Counted from the stretch's first letter, positions 33,212 through 42,152 are shown. The stretch is 46,808 nt of DNA from an uncultured Megasphaera sp. (GCA_934202965.1 CAKPYN010000018.1:1-46808), one strand, 5' to 3'. Numbers and translations are program-made. The notes: generated by a model not told the origin, from the letters alone.

Positions 33212-36007
33212 TTAGGATTTGAGAACGGCAGCACAACGAGCGCACAACGTCGGATGTTCCGGATCAGAACCAACGGTTTCACTGTGAATCCAGCACCGTT
33301 CGCATTTTTCATAAGCCGATGGCGCAACAACTACTTTCATATCTGTATGGTCTTCGCCAGCAACGGCTTCAGCCGGTGCATTTCCCTGTACCAATGTTAC
33401 TTCACTGACAATCAGCAGTGTTGCCAATTTATCCTGCCACTGGCTGAGGAAGTCATAATCTTCACCAACTGCATAAATTGTAACAGCTGCATCCAGAGCA
33501 TGGCCGATTTTCTTATCTTTACGAGCCCCTTCCAAGACACGCGTTAAATCGCGGCGATAGGAAAGGAATGTATTCCAACGAGCTTCTAAATCCGCATCGA
33601 GGTATTCTTTATGTGCTTTTGGCCAATCTGTCAGCAATACGCTTTCTTCTTTATTGGTAACTGCCGGCATGTTCTGCCAAACTTCTTCTGCCGTAAAGGA
33701 CAGAACTGGGGAAATGATTTTAACCAATGTATCGAGAATCTGATACATTGCGGTCTGCGCACTGCGGCGTTCCAAGGAATCTTGTTTTTCTGTATACAAG
33801 CGGTCTTTGATAACGTCCAGATACATAGCACTTAAATCTACGGTGCAGAAGTTATGAATAGCATGATACATAACGTGGAACTGATAATTTTCGTAAGCAT
33901 CCGTAACAGCTTCATAGACCTGTTCCAAACGGAGCAATGCCCATTTATCAAGTTCTGTCATTTGTTCATAAGAGACAGCATCTTTAGCCGGATCAAAGTC
34001 ATCCAAGTTGCCCAGCAAATAACGGAACGTATTGCGAATCTTACGATATACATCGGAAAGCTGTTTCAAAATTTTCGGAGACAAGCGAATATCGCCTTGA
34101 TAATCAGCGGAAGATACCCAAAGACGCATGACATCGGCACCGTACTTTTCAATAACTTCCTGCGGAGCTACCGTATTGCCAACAGATTTACTCATCTTAC
34201 GGCCTTCGCCATCGACAGTAAAGCCATGAGTTAATACAGATTTATACGGCGCATAACCATTGATAGCAACGGATGTAAGCAAGGAAGAGTTAAACCAACC
34301 GCGATGCTGGTCAGAACCTTCTAAGTACATTTCACATGGATAATCTAATTCCGGATCGTGTTTCAAAACGCCTTGATGCGTACAGCCACTGTCAAACCAT
34401 ACGTCCATGATGTCGCTTTCTTTTTTGAAGTGCGTACCGCCGCATTCCGGGCATGTAAAGCCTTCCGGCAGCAGTTCTTTTTCATCATGTGCCCACCATG
34501 CATCAGAACCTTCTTTCGCAAAGAGTTTCTGCAAATGAGCAATCGTTTCATCGTTGATAATATGTTTGCCGCAATCTTGGCAATAGAAAATAGGAATTGG
34601 TACGCCCCATACACGCTGACGAGAAATGCACCAGTCACCACGATCGCGAATCATGTTGTAAATGCGGTCATGACCCCAAGACGGAATCCATTTAACCTTA
34701 TCAATGGCATCCAATGCTTTTTGACGATAACCGTCAACGGAAGAGAACCACTGTTCCGTAGCCCGATAAATAATCGGATTCTTGCAGCGCCAGCAATGTG
34801 GATACTGATGGCGGAATGTGCTCTTAGCAAATAATGCGCCAATAGATGCCAACTGTTTGATAACTGGTACATTGGCATCAAAAACAAACTGGCCTTCATA
34901 ACCGGGAACTTTATCCGTATATTTACCGGACGGGTCGACCGTACCGATTGGTTTTATACCCCAAGACGCATATTTCATGCAGACTTCAAAGTCATCCTGG
35001 CCATGGTCAGGAGCCGTATGAACAAGGCCGGTGCCAGCTTCCAACGTAACATGATCTCCCAAGAGAACCGGTACTTTGCGGTCATAGAACGGATGCTGGA
35101 AAACAAGGCCTTCCAGTTGTTTACCCATCATAACATCCGGCAGTACTTCATAGTCGTCTACTTTGCCGGCTTTCATGGTCGATTCCACCAAATCTTTAGC
35201 CATAAGCAAATATTCATCGCCGACTTTAACCCAAACATATTCAAAGTTTTCGTTGGCACTAATTGCCAAGTTGCACGGAATAGTCCAAGGTGTTGTCGTC
35301 CAAATCAATGCAAATACTTTATCAGGATCAGCATTTTTCGGCATATGGCAGTTTAAGTCAACAGCCTTAAATTTAACATAAATAGAGAAGGATTTATCAT
35401 CCTTGTATTCGATTTCAGCTTCAGCCAAGGCCGTTTCGCAATACGGGCACCAGTAAACGGTTTTCAAGCCTTTGTAAATATAGCCTTTTTTAGCCATTTC
35501 ACCAAATACGCCAATCTGAGCTACTTCAATATGCTTCTGCAATGTCAGGTACGGATGGTCCCAATCACCAAGAACACCGAAACGAACAAAATCTTTTTTC
35601 TGTTCTTCTACACGAGCCAATGCATAATCACGGCATTTTGCCCGCAAATCGAGCGGTGCCATTTCATGACGATTTAATCCCGTATCTTTAATAACGGCAT
35701 GTTCAATCGGCAAGCCATGCGTATCCCAGCCAGGAATGTATTTCGTATAATATCCCTGCTGCGTCTTATATTTTAAAATAATATCTTTTAATACTTTATT
35801 TAATGCATGTCCAATATGAAGTTTGCCATTTGCATACGGAGGGCCGTCATGCAAAATAAATTTTGGCGAGCCATCCCGTTTCTGTAATCTTTTTTCATAA
35901 ATTTTGTGTTCTTGCCAGAATTTCAAGAAATCTGGTTCCCGTTTCGGCAAATTGCCGCGCATTGGGAAATCGGTTTTAGGCAAATGTAATGTCTTACCGT
36001 AATCCAT
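33212..36007 (-). CDS. ileS: Isoleucyl-tRNA synthetase
   Basis: Class I synthetase with CP1 editing domain. The 931 residues show the HIGH motif in DGPPYANGKLHIGHALNK. The editing domain includes TTTPWTIPCNLAI and GTGLVHTAPDHGQDDFEV, and the KMSKS motif is GEGRKMSKSVGN. A C-terminal zinc site (CERCWIHS and LCARC) is present, as in the bacterial Ile type. The ATG at 36007 has GGAGGAGG upstream; a longer reading would run into the T-box. Expression is set by the T-box leader just upstream. Confidence 0.98.
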   Translation of the reverse strand: MDYGKTLHLPKTDFPMRGNLPKREPDFLKFWQEHKIYEKRLQKRDGSPKFILHDGPPYANGKLHIGHALNKVLKDIILKYKTQQGYYTKYIPGWDTHGLPIEHAVIKDTGLNRHEMAPLDLRAKCRDYALARVEEQKKDFVRFGVLGDWDHPYLTLQKHIEVAQIGVFGEMAKKGYIYKGLKTVYWCPYCETALAEAEIEYKDDKSFSIYVKFKAVDLNCHMPKNADPDKVFALIWTTTPWTIPCNLAISANENFEYVWVKVGDEYLLMAKDLVESTMKAGKVDDYEVLPDVMMGKQLEGLVFQHPFYDRKVPVLLGDHVTLEAGTGLVHTAPDHGQDDFEVCMKYASWGIKPIGTVDPSGKYTDKVPGYEGQFVFDANVPVIKQLASIGALFAKSTFRHQYPHCWRCKNPIIYRATEQWFSSVDGYRQKALDAIDKVKWIPSWGHDRIYNMIRDRGDWCISRQRVWGVPIPIFYCQDCGKHIINDETIAHLQKLFAKEGSDAWWAHDEKELLPEGFTCPECGGTHFKKESDIMDVWFDSGCTHQGVLKHDPELDYPCEMYLEGSDQHRGWFNSSLLTSVAINGYAPYKSVLTHGFTVDGEGRKMSKSVGNTVAPQEVIEKYGADVMRLWVSSADYQGDIRLSPKILKQLSDVYRKIRNTFRYLLGNLDDFDPAKDAVSYEQMTELDKWALLRLEQVYEAVTDAYENYQFHVMYHAIHNFCTVDLSAMYLDVIKDRLYTEKQDSLERRSAQTAMYQILDTLVKIISPVLSFTAEEVWQNMPAVTNKEESVLLTDWPKAHKEYLDADLEARWNTFLSYRRDLTRVLEGARKDKKIGHALDAAVTIYAVGEDYDFLSQWQDKLATLLIVSEVTLVQGNAPAEAVAGEDHTDMKVVVAPSAYEKCERCWIHSETVGSDPEHPTLCARCAAVLKS

Positions 36008-36030
36008 GGTATTTCCTCCTCCAAGATGTA

Positions 36031-36285
36031 AAAAAAATAACGTCTTCATCCCAAAGGGACGAAGACGTATAATCACCGCGGTACCACCCTATTGACTGCT
36101 GTTGCAGCCACTTTGACGCAAATAACGATGCGACCCGTCAGCTGGTTCACAGCTGCTGCTCCCAAGTGATCTACTCATATACATCTTTAACAGGCTCACA
36201 CTCTCCCTGTTTCGCTGAAAAGACTTGCAATACAAGACGTCTTGTTCATTGCATTTATTCAGTATCTATACAATTCTTTGTACAT
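36031..36285 (-). promoter_or_regulatory. T-box leader of ileS (tRNA-Ile)
   Basis: The textbook T-box AGGGTGGTACCGCGG reads on the minus strand at 36076-36090. The terminator stem (36040-36052 with 36056-36068, 13 bp perfect) is followed by TTTTTTT at 36031-36037. A candidate Ile specifier ATC lies at plus 36168-36170 within GAGTAGATCACTTGG. Uncharged tRNA-Ile would favour the antiterminator and allow ileS transcription. Confidence 0.94.
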
Positions 36286-36291
36286 AGACGT

Positions 36292-36320
36292 ATTTTACTG
36301 ATTTATTACGTATTTGTCAA
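36292..36320 (-). promoter_or_regulatory. Promoter of the ileS leader
   Basis: TTGACA (36315-36320) and TAAAAT (36292-36297) are 17 bases apart on the minus strand. Confidence 0.8.
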
Positions 36321-36342
36321 GATATTTTTTAAGAATCCGTCT

Positions 36343-37455
36343 CTACTTCGCTTTATAAAAAGTACTCAACGCAGCTGCGATTGGTACCGTAAAAATAACA
36401 CCAAAACTAGCAGAAAATCCTTTCATAATTTCAATGCCGACTGCATTGGAATTGATTAGCTGTAAATACGGTAAATCATAGACATAATCCAATACCCATA
36501 CTCCTAAGGAGCCGCCAAAAAACGCTAAAATAAGCGTTGTAGACATCGTTCCCATAACATCGCGCCCTACATTCATACCGGCTTGAAATAAGGATTTTCG
36601 TGAAATGTATGGATTATGTCTCACAATTTCAGCACATGCCGATGTTACGTCCATCGCAATATCCATAACAGCACCTAAGCTAGCAAATAAAATGCCGGCA
36701 AACAATATTTGTCCCACATCAATCATCGTATTTTGTGCAACAAACATCAGGTTTTCAATATTAGATACATTATATCCAGACAGATTGACAACCTGTCCAA
36801 AAATAATAGCTGCCGCTCCCGATATCAAAAGACCTCCAATAGTTGCCAAAAAGGCTATGCCGCTTTTTCTCGTCCAACCATTGAGTAAATACATAGAAAC
36901 ACCTAACACAATGGCCGATGTAACCATGGCTGCGATAATAGGCCATATGCCTCGCAAGATCATCGGGAAAAACAGAAACACAAAGCAAATAAAGGTAAAT
37001 AATAAAGAAACTGCGGATTTGACACCTTTTTTTCCGCCAACAATGCACAACAGTATCAAAAATACAGCAATATACAAATAAATCGGCAAGGAACGGTCCA
37101 CATTATATACGGTTTGCAAATCTAATTTCCCAATCGTGCTGGAAATAACGATAACCAGCATGCCTGACTGACAAACCGTACCAAAGAGAAGACCGTTCGG
37201 ACAATTTGCCTGAACGGTTTCTCCTGCATGGGGGCCGCTTTCCATTTGCAAGGATACAATCTGATCTCCTACACGGCTGCCATCCTCTTGTATATTGTCT
37301 TGCATGATTTCTACGACTTGTGCTTTTTCAAACGTTCTACCATCGGAATTCACCATTTGCGGCTTGGCAATTTGGTTATACTGCCATAAAAATATTCCGC
37401 CTACCACGATGATGACGATCGTAATAAGAACGCGTACCCATTTCGTATGTATCAT
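36343..37455 (-). CDS. YibE/F-like multi-pass membrane protein
   Basis: The 370 residues show one N-terminal membrane helix, then an extracytoplasmic beta-type domain (about 35-115, FEKAQVVEIM to TIGKLDLQTVYNVDRS). Seven or so further helices follow, with the family features GKKGVKSAVSLLFTF, AGILFASLGAVMDIAMDVTSACAEI and the late GRDVMGTMSTTLILAFFGGSL. The YibE/F family is widespread in Firmicutes without an agreed function; transport is a guess. It lies 20 bases after the phosphatase gene on the same strand, so the two are probably one transcript. Confidence 0.88.
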   Translation of the reverse strand: MIHTKWVRVLITIVIIVVGGIFLWQYNQIAKPQMVNSDGRTFEKAQVVEIMQDNIQEDGSRVGDQIVSLQMESGPHAGETVQANCPNGLLFGTVCQSGMLVIVISSTIGKLDLQTVYNVDRSLPIYLYIAVFLILLCIVGGKKGVKSAVSLLFTFICFVFLFFPMILRGIWPIIAAMVTSAIVLGVSMYLLNGWTRKSGIAFLATIGGLLISGAAAIIFGQVVNLSGYNVSNIENLMFVAQNTMIDVGQILFAGILFASLGAVMDIAMDVTSACAEIVRHNPYISRKSLFQAGMNVGRDVMGTMSTTLILAFFGGSLGVWVLDYVYDLPYLQLINSNAVGIEIMKGFSASFGVIFTVPIAAALSTFYKAK

Positions 37456-37475
37456 AAAGAATCTCTATGTACTCC

Positions 37476-39041
37476 TTAGTCTTTGACAATGCTGTATGTG
37501 CTGTCAATCGGAGTACCTGTTTCCACATCATACGTTTCTACAGAGAAGGTGTCTTTTGTAATGTGAATCACAGAATACGTTGGCCGCCATGTTTGGCTGC
37601 GAGCTGCAATGTAGTCCTGCTGTTGAGGAATCAGGTTATAGAATTTAGAGCCTGTTGCCGAGTTGGAAGACATGTAAAATACGCCTTTGGGATTATGAAG
37701 AACGCCTTGTTTCATATCGGCAATGGTGTAACACAAGTTTTGAGATTCATAATTGTCTTTAAACGCTGCATTCTTCAAGGCTTTGTTCAATAAGCTGTGT
37801 GTTTGACCTGTCTGTCCTTTTACCTTCATATCATCAAACGCAGCATGTTGTTTACCATCACTGCTCAACTGATATGTACGAGCATAGGTATGATCATGGC
37901 CCTGCAGGACAACATCAATCTTGTTGGCATCATAAATCGGTGTCAGCTGTGTACGGAGCAAAATACCATCGGAATCAGAATGATCCAAGCCGCTGCCGTA
38001 AATATCCTGATGCATCACGACAATACGCCATTTCGTATCGGGATGGGCTTTGACAGCTTTTTCAATCAATGCTTGATGGTCCGCTGCATTGTAGTTGTTG
38101 GCGTTGATAACGATAAAGAGGACGTTGCCATACGTATAATAATACCCGTGTCCTGCTTTCGTCGGATTCGTTTCTTCCGTAAACGGATTCGGTACATTAA
38201 AGTGATTTTGATAGCCGCTTGTCAAGCAATCGTGGTTGCCGATACTCGTGGCTTCCGGCAGGCTGCGCAGCGCTGCTGCTGATAAATAACCGGCATATTG
38301 ATATTCCTGGAGCTGAATTTTTTCCGGACTCTGATTTTCGGCCGGTTCATTAATCTGATCACCAGGAGATACGAGGAAGTTGATTTCCGGATGTTGCGAA
38401 AGAGCTGTATTCAATGTTTTATTCCAGTTATAGGAATCATTACGAGCTGCTAATTCACCAGTTTGTTTAGAAGCGCTGTCAGATGGAGTCTGTCCTGCCG
38501 ATGCGCCAATCTGCGGGTCTCCGACATACATGAACGTAAAATCATCGGGGTTGCCAGTTTTAATAGATTGTGCATCCTTCCAAGTACCATTAACTTTTAC
38601 CTGATACCAATAAGTCGTTTCTGGTTTTAAATCTTTTACAGTTACTTTATTGGAATAATATTGTGTGCCGCTAATAACCGTTCCTTCTGCATTCGTACCT
38701 TTAAAGGTTTTAGCATGTTTCATGTCTTTATTATCGGCAATACGAACTTCTGCTACTTTGGCTTTCGTCTTGGAATACCAGCCAAAATTCATCTGAGAAG
38801 CATCTGCGCCAGGCGCAATCGATACCTGTTCATACTGTGTCTTCATCTGATCCCAATTGTCTTTCCACTGCTGCCAATCCGTATCATTTGATACAGCCGT
38901 TTTCGTCGTCACCATCGGTGTAAGAGACGCATCATTCCAATGTTCAGTAGCAGCAAATACACCGAAAGAAGCCATACATAATACTGCCGCAGCACTAAGA
39001 GCGGCCAGTTTTTTATGCTTGTAAACACGAAAGGGACACAT
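37476..39041 (-). CDS. Secreted purple-acid-phosphatase-like metallophosphatase
   Basis: The 521-residue protein opens with a signal peptide (residues about 10-31, cleavage after VFAA). A fibronectin-like purple acid phosphatase N-domain follows (about 75-165: INxGWYSKT, YYSNKVTVKDLKPETTYWYQVKV), then a calcineurin-type catalytic domain. Metal-binding motifs run in order: YVGDPQIG, VSPGDQI, IGNHDC, MHQDIYGSG and LQGHDHTYART. Such enzymes release phosphate from extracellular esters. Export outside the cell or to the periplasm is inferred from the signal. AGGAG lies 12 bases before the ATG. The promoter TTGACA (39122-39127) with a weak TTACAT (39099-39104) may serve it. Confidence 0.92.
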   Translation of the reverse strand: MCPFRVYKHKKLAALSAAAVLCMASFGVFAATEHWNDASLTPMVTTKTAVSNDTDWQQWKDNWDQMKTQYEQVSIAPGADASQMNFGWYSKTKAKVAEVRIADNKDMKHAKTFKGTNAEGTVISGTQYYSNKVTVKDLKPETTYWYQVKVNGTWKDAQSIKTGNPDDFTFMYVGDPQIGASAGQTPSDSASKQTGELAARNDSYNWNKTLNTALSQHPEINFLVSPGDQINEPAENQSPEKIQLQEYQYAGYLSAAALRSLPEATSIGNHDCLTSGYQNHFNVPNPFTEETNPTKAGHGYYYTYGNVLFIVINANNYNAADHQALIEKAVKAHPDTKWRIVVMHQDIYGSGLDHSDSDGILLRTQLTPIYDANKIDVVLQGHDHTYARTYQLSSDGKQHAAFDDMKVKGQTGQTHSLLNKALKNAAFKDNYESQNLCYTIADMKQGVLHNPKGVFYMSSNSATGSKFYNLIPQQQDYIAARSQTWRPTYSVIHITKDTFSVETYDVETGTPIDSTYSIVKD

Positions 39042-39069
39042 ACTCGCAACATCTCCTATTAAAAAAATA

Positions 39070-39108
39070 TTGATTACAAAGCAAACTGTACGCCTGCTAT
39101 GTAATCAA
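39070..39108 (-). terminator. Hairpin with T-run after the DpnD-like gene
   Basis: TTGATTACA (39070-39078) and TGTAATCAA (39100-39108) form a perfect 9-bp stem, and TATTTTTTT follows on the minus strand. It should terminate the 39151-39920 transcript. It overlaps the possible -10 box of the phosphatase gene, so it could also act as an operator. Confidence 0.7.
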
Positions 39109-39150
39109 CATTTATAAAAGATGTCAAATTTAGATAAATATTGAAAATGA

Positions 39151-39327
39151 TCAGAATTGCTTGTCTTCTACACAATGAAACTGAACATCTAATAATTCTC
39201 CCGGCTCTAAAACAATAATTCCCATTTTATACTGATCTTCTGCTAATTCTCGTGCTGCTTGAGGTGAATCTGCTTCTACTTCGATTGTCTCACTAACGGT
39301 TTCTTCAATAATAATCTGATATTTCAC
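39151..39327 (-). CDS. DpnD/PcfM-like small protein
   Basis: A 58-residue protein with the pattern KYQIIIEETVSETIEVEADS, then AARELAEDQYKMGIIVLEPGELLDVQF. It resembles the C-terminal domain shared by DpnD (next to the DpnI restriction system) and PcfM (conjugative plasmid). That family has no known biochemical role. Here no restriction or conjugation gene is near, so it is an orphan copy. The GTG at 39327 fits the family start (xKYxIxIEE); AAAGG lies 11 bases upstream. The ATG at 39345 would add six residues and is also possible. It follows the membrane protein gene at 39363. Confidence 0.65.
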   Translation of the reverse strand: MKYQIIIEETVSETIEVEADSPQAARELAEDQYKMGIIVLEPGELLDVQFHCVEDKQF

Positions 39328-39362
39328 TCTTTCATTACCTTTCATCCACTTTCCATGCAATA

Positions 39363-39920
39363 TTATCCAGAAATAGCCGCTGCCAGCAGACGCAGAGCAA
39401 CTAAGGCCATGCAAATATCTTTGATGTCTGTCAGATAATTTTGCGGTTTAAAAATCTGCGCATACCGATACATCACCGAAAATGCCACATCGTGATTATA
39501 AAATCGCTGTATATAACGCAGTATAAATTGTCCCTGAAAAATAAGGTAACAAACATAAATCCCCATGATAATATGCAGTGCAAAGGCTTCTTTGCGTACA
39601 GACGCAACGGCTTGCTGTGCACATATCATGCCAACAATATCAATACATTCAAAAAAAACAAATATGAGTACAAACACGATACAAATAGTTCGCGTAGAAA
39701 ATAGTGAAAACGAATCAATCTGCTCAATTTCTTCCCGCCGTCTTGTTTCTTCTTCCTGTTCTTCCGTTTCGTTGTCATCGTCTGCCTCTACGCCGTTGTC
39801 ACGCCACACCGCATAAATAGCTTCTTTAATTCGTGGCACCCATTGTTTTTGTAATGTATACAAATACCATAAAAGCCATACTAATGCAAACACTGCTGTC
39901 ATATTTATATGAATCATCAT
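39363..39920 (-). CDS. Hypothetical four-helix membrane protein
   Basis: I do not recognise this 185-residue protein. One helix lies at about 7-24, and a strongly acidic stretch (DDDNETEEQEEETRRREE) follows at about 47-64. Further helices lie near 78-97, 112-135 and 165-183. The acidic segment between helix 1 and helix 2 should be a cytoplasmic or surface loop. It begins MMIHIN with only a weak ribosome site upstream (GGTGA). It is followed by the DpnD-like gene after 35 bases and shares its terminator. Confidence 0.65.
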   Translation of the reverse strand: MMIHINMTAVFALVWLLWYLYTLQKQWVPRIKEAIYAVWRDNGVEADDDNETEEQEEETRRREEIEQIDSFSLFSTRTICIVFVLIFVFFECIDIVGMICAQQAVASVRKEAFALHIIMGIYVCYLIFQGQFILRYIQRFYNHDVAFSVMYRYAQIFKPQNYLTDIKDICMALVALRLLAAAISG

Positions 39921-40010
39921 CGTTATTTCACCATTTCTATCCGTTATTTTACGCCGTATGGTATATACGCATTCTGTCGTTGTGCAAGCTACCTGCGCTT
40001 CTACTCATCT

Positions 40011-40886
40011 TTATATACCATCTGTATAATGCGTAATTAAAGCCTGTGTGCCTAATTCTTCGTTATTGGCATCCTGTTTTACCAATGCCTCATAATTTTT
40101 TAAGACCTGCTGTAATATCTGCAAATGCAGATGGGAATGCTCTGCTTCATGTTGGGCAATCTTCATATCTTTTATAAAATGTTTCATATAAAAAACAGGT
40201 GCATAATTATGCTGTATGATTTTTTCTCCAAATGCATTTAACTGGGCACTTCCTGCTGCACCGGGCGCTACGGATTGGAGCAGCACTTCCAAATCCAAGC
40301 CCTTAGCTTTCGCATAGGCAAAGGCTTCGCACACACCGGACAAGGCTCCGGCAATCATAATTTGATTCGCCATTTTCGCATGCTGACCGGCTCCTGCTTT
40401 CCCTTGATAATTAATATTTGTTCCCATTGCTTCAAACAGCGGTAAGCAGGCGGTGAAATCGGCTTTATCTCCGCCAACCAATATAGAAAGCGTACCTTGT
40501 ATGGCCCCAGTATCGCCGCCCGTAACAGGAGCATCCAACACATGAAAACCGGCTTTTGTTCCTTTATCGTATAATTGCTCTGCTAACGTCGGACTAGTCG
40601 TTGTCATGTCAATGAGATATGTTCCCGGCGCAGCACTATCCAATATGTTTCCCTTTTTCAAATAGACTTCTTCTACATCCGGTGGAAATCCCACCATTGT
40701 AATAACAGCGTCACATCCCTGCACACATGTGGCAATCGAGTCATAAAATACGGCACCTTCTGCTATGACATCAGCAACTTTTTCTTTCGTACGAGCATAA
40801 ATATGTAAGGAAAAACCTGCTTTCATCAAATTCCGTACCATAGGTTTTCCCATAATTCCTACACCAATAAATCCAATTGTTTTCAT
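40011..40886 (-). CDS. Beta-hydroxyacid dehydrogenase (GarR/3-HIBDH family)
   Basis: NAD(P)-dependent dehydrogenase of the 3-hydroxyisobutyrate / tartronate semialdehyde reductase family. The 291 residues begin with the dinucleotide motif IGFIGVGIMGKPMVRNL. They have the substrate-binding signature DAPVTGGDTGAIQGTLSILVGG and the catalytic Lys in AKMANQIMIAGAL. The C-terminal helical domain ends KDMKIAQHEAEHS. The exact substrate (2-hydroxy-3-oxopropionate, 3-hydroxyisobutyrate or gamma-hydroxybutyrate) cannot be fixed from sequence. It is a single-gene unit with AGGAGGCAAACGGA before the ATG. Confidence 0.9.
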   Translation of the reverse strand: MKTIGFIGVGIMGKPMVRNLMKAGFSLHIYARTKEKVADVIAEGAVFYDSIATCVQGCDAVITMVGFPPDVEEVYLKKGNILDSAAPGTYLIDMTTTSPTLAEQLYDKGTKAGFHVLDAPVTGGDTGAIQGTLSILVGGDKADFTACLPLFEAMGTNINYQGKAGAGQHAKMANQIMIAGALSGVCEAFAYAKAKGLDLEVLLQSVAPGAAGSAQLNAFGEKIIQHNYAPVFYMKHFIKDMKIAQHEAEHSHLHLQILQQVLKNYEALVKQDANNEELGTQALITHYTDGI

Positions 40887-40977
40887 TCCGTTTGCCTCCT
40901 ATATACGGTTTGATTAATTGGTTTTATTGTATCATACTTTATGCGTATGCCATAGCTATTTTTTATAAGACAACAGC

Positions 40978-41006
40978 TTGACAAATACCCTGCATTCTTG
41001 TATACT
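40978..41006 (+). promoter_or_regulatory. Promoter of tRNA-Val
   Basis: TTGACA (40978-40983) and TATACT (41001-41006) are 17 bases apart, 26 bases before the tRNA. Confidence 0.85.
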
Positions 41007-41031
41007 GAATGAGTCGCACGAAGATAATCAT

Positions 41032-41108
41032 GGGCGGTTAGCTCAGTTGGTTAGAGTATCTCGTTGACATCGAGGGGGTCGATGGTTCGAATCCATTATC
41101 GCCCACCA
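41032..41108 (+). tRNA. tRNA-Val (anticodon GAC)
   Basis: A 77-base cloverleaf with encoded CCA. The acceptor stem is GGGCGGT with ATCGCCC (one G-A type mismatch at its base), and the D arm holds AGCTCAGTTGGTTAGAG. The anticodon loop TTGACAT reads GAC (valine), and the T arm is GGTTCGAATCC. It has its own promoter and a strong terminator (41127-41154), so it is a single-gene unit. It marks the left side of the accessory-looking region, but no repeat of its 3' end is visible in the window. Confidence 0.95.
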
Positions 41109-41126
41109 GTTTAATATTTTCGTGTA

Positions 41127-41154
41127 AAGAACGTCACTATACAGTGGCGTTCTT
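41127..41154 (+). terminator. Terminator of tRNA-Val
   Basis: AAGAACGTCACT (41127-41138) pairs with AGTGGCGTTCTT (41143-41154) with one G-U type pair, and a T-run follows. It also serves the convergent gene ending at 41158. Confidence 0.9.
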
Positions 41155-41157
41155 TTT

Positions 41158-41724
41158 TTATTTGCTATTGCTGACAATAAGATATTCCAATTCTTTTTCT
41201 GTTAATGCACCAGTTTGTCGACTTTTTATGGTTCCCCCTTTGGCAATCATCATAGACAACGGCACCTCATATACATTATAATCACTTGCCATGGCAGTTA
41301 CTGCCGTATAAAAAGGCATCGTATACGGACTTTGATGACAAAAACGCTGGGCATCTTTTTTTGTGCTTCCTATAGATACTACAACAAAATATACCTGTTC
41401 TCCATACTTCTTATACAGTGATTCAATAATAGGCAACTGTTTCTTACTTTCATCACTCCAAGGCATCCAAAAGAACACATATACCGGCTTTTTATTGTAC
41501 AAATCTTTCATCTGTACGTCTCGCCCATCTATGGTTTCCATTGCAGCATTCGGCGCCAATACTTCTGTTTCTACCTGTGATATGCGTTCGGCTTGCTTAA
41601 TCTCTTCCGAACTAAATGCATTTTCATCTTTTCCTGTCCAAAACCAAATCATCAACACGCAAAGCACAGCTGATAATACTGCCAATATTCTATTTTTCAT
41701 TCTATTGTTTTCATGATGCTTCAT
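41158..41724 (-). CDS. TlpA/ResA-like thioredoxin-fold protein without cysteines
   Basis: The 188-residue protein has an N-terminal membrane anchor (about 11-29) and then a TlpA/AhpC-type thioredoxin fold: VLAPNAAMETIDGRDVQMKDL, KPVYVFFWMPWSDESKKQLPIIESL, VYFVVVSIG and the cis-proline region YEVPLSMMI. In active members the motif after the Trp is CxxC; here it is S90-D-E-S93. The only other Cys residues are C22 in the anchor and C129. Both catalytic cysteines being serine argues against disulfide exchange and for a binding or structural role outside the membrane. The ATG at 41724 has AGGAG 8 bases upstream. Confidence 0.85.
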   Translation of the reverse strand: MKHHENNRMKNRILAVLSAVLCVLMIWFWTGKDENAFSSEEIKQAERISQVETEVLAPNAAMETIDGRDVQMKDLYNKKPVYVFFWMPWSDESKKQLPIIESLYKKYGEQVYFVVVSIGSTKKDAQRFCHQSPYTMPFYTAVTAMASDYNVYEVPLSMMIAKGGTIKSRQTGALTEKELEYLIVSNSK

Positions 41725-41727
41725 CAA

Positions 41728-42116
41728 AAATTCTCCTGTTTACGTATTCCGCCTTAGTATACCATAAAACCATTCACCGAACTATATATTTTTGTTTCTG
41801 TTTTCTTTCAGTTAGGTTAAGCAGCGTTTCATCTTACATTTTTCTCACGGAATGTATAGGCGTCTTGCCATTGACATGAATAAGATTTTATGTCATCCTT
41901 TCAATAGTGAACGAAGTACTCCTAACAGCGGTTTCGGACGTATCCAGAAGGCTGTTTTTAGCATGATGTTTGTTGGGTAACTTCTTTCACATTTTTTTAT
42001 AAAGCATCTAATGCGTTACCTTGGTTAAGAGAATAGCTCTCCTCCGACTGTATCCATTAGGTGCTTTTTTCTTAAATCTATTCAAATTTTACTATCAATA
42101 GTGTCATATAAAAAAC
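41728..42116. other. Gene-free stretch with several hairpins
   Basis: No convincing gene lies in these roughly 390 bases. Read on the plus strand there are nested or serial stems. AACAGC (41924-41929) can pair with GCTGTT (41951-41956). GGTAAC (41976-41981) can pair with GTTACC (42015-42020). AAAGCATCTAATG (42001-42013) can pair with CATTAGGTGCTTT (42055-42067), followed by T6. The last stem plus T-run looks like a plus-strand terminator, so an RNA of about 200-270 bases could end at 42070. The second and third pairings exclude each other, as in switching RNAs. A 23-codon reading frame on the minus strand (41893-41964) may be chance. I could not match the region to a known RNA class. Confidence 0.4.
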
Positions 42117-42152
42117 AAAAGTCGCACAAACATAATGTTCATGCGACTTTTT
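42117..42152 (-). terminator. Terminator after the HTH gene
   Basis: AAAAGTCGCA (42117-42126) pairs with TGCGACTTTT (42142-42151), with A/T runs on both sides. It closes the 42280-42840 unit, about 130 bases past the HTH stop. Confidence 0.8.

Noticed and set aside
41032..41108. tRNA-Val as attachment site of an integrated element
   Set aside because: No duplicate of its 3' end and no integrase are visible in the window. The right boundary is outside, so this stays open but unsupported.
41893..41964. A 23-codon basic, hydrophobic peptide frame (minus strand)
   Set aside because: It has only a weak GAAAGAAG upstream and lies inside a region that folds as RNA; coding is not supported.
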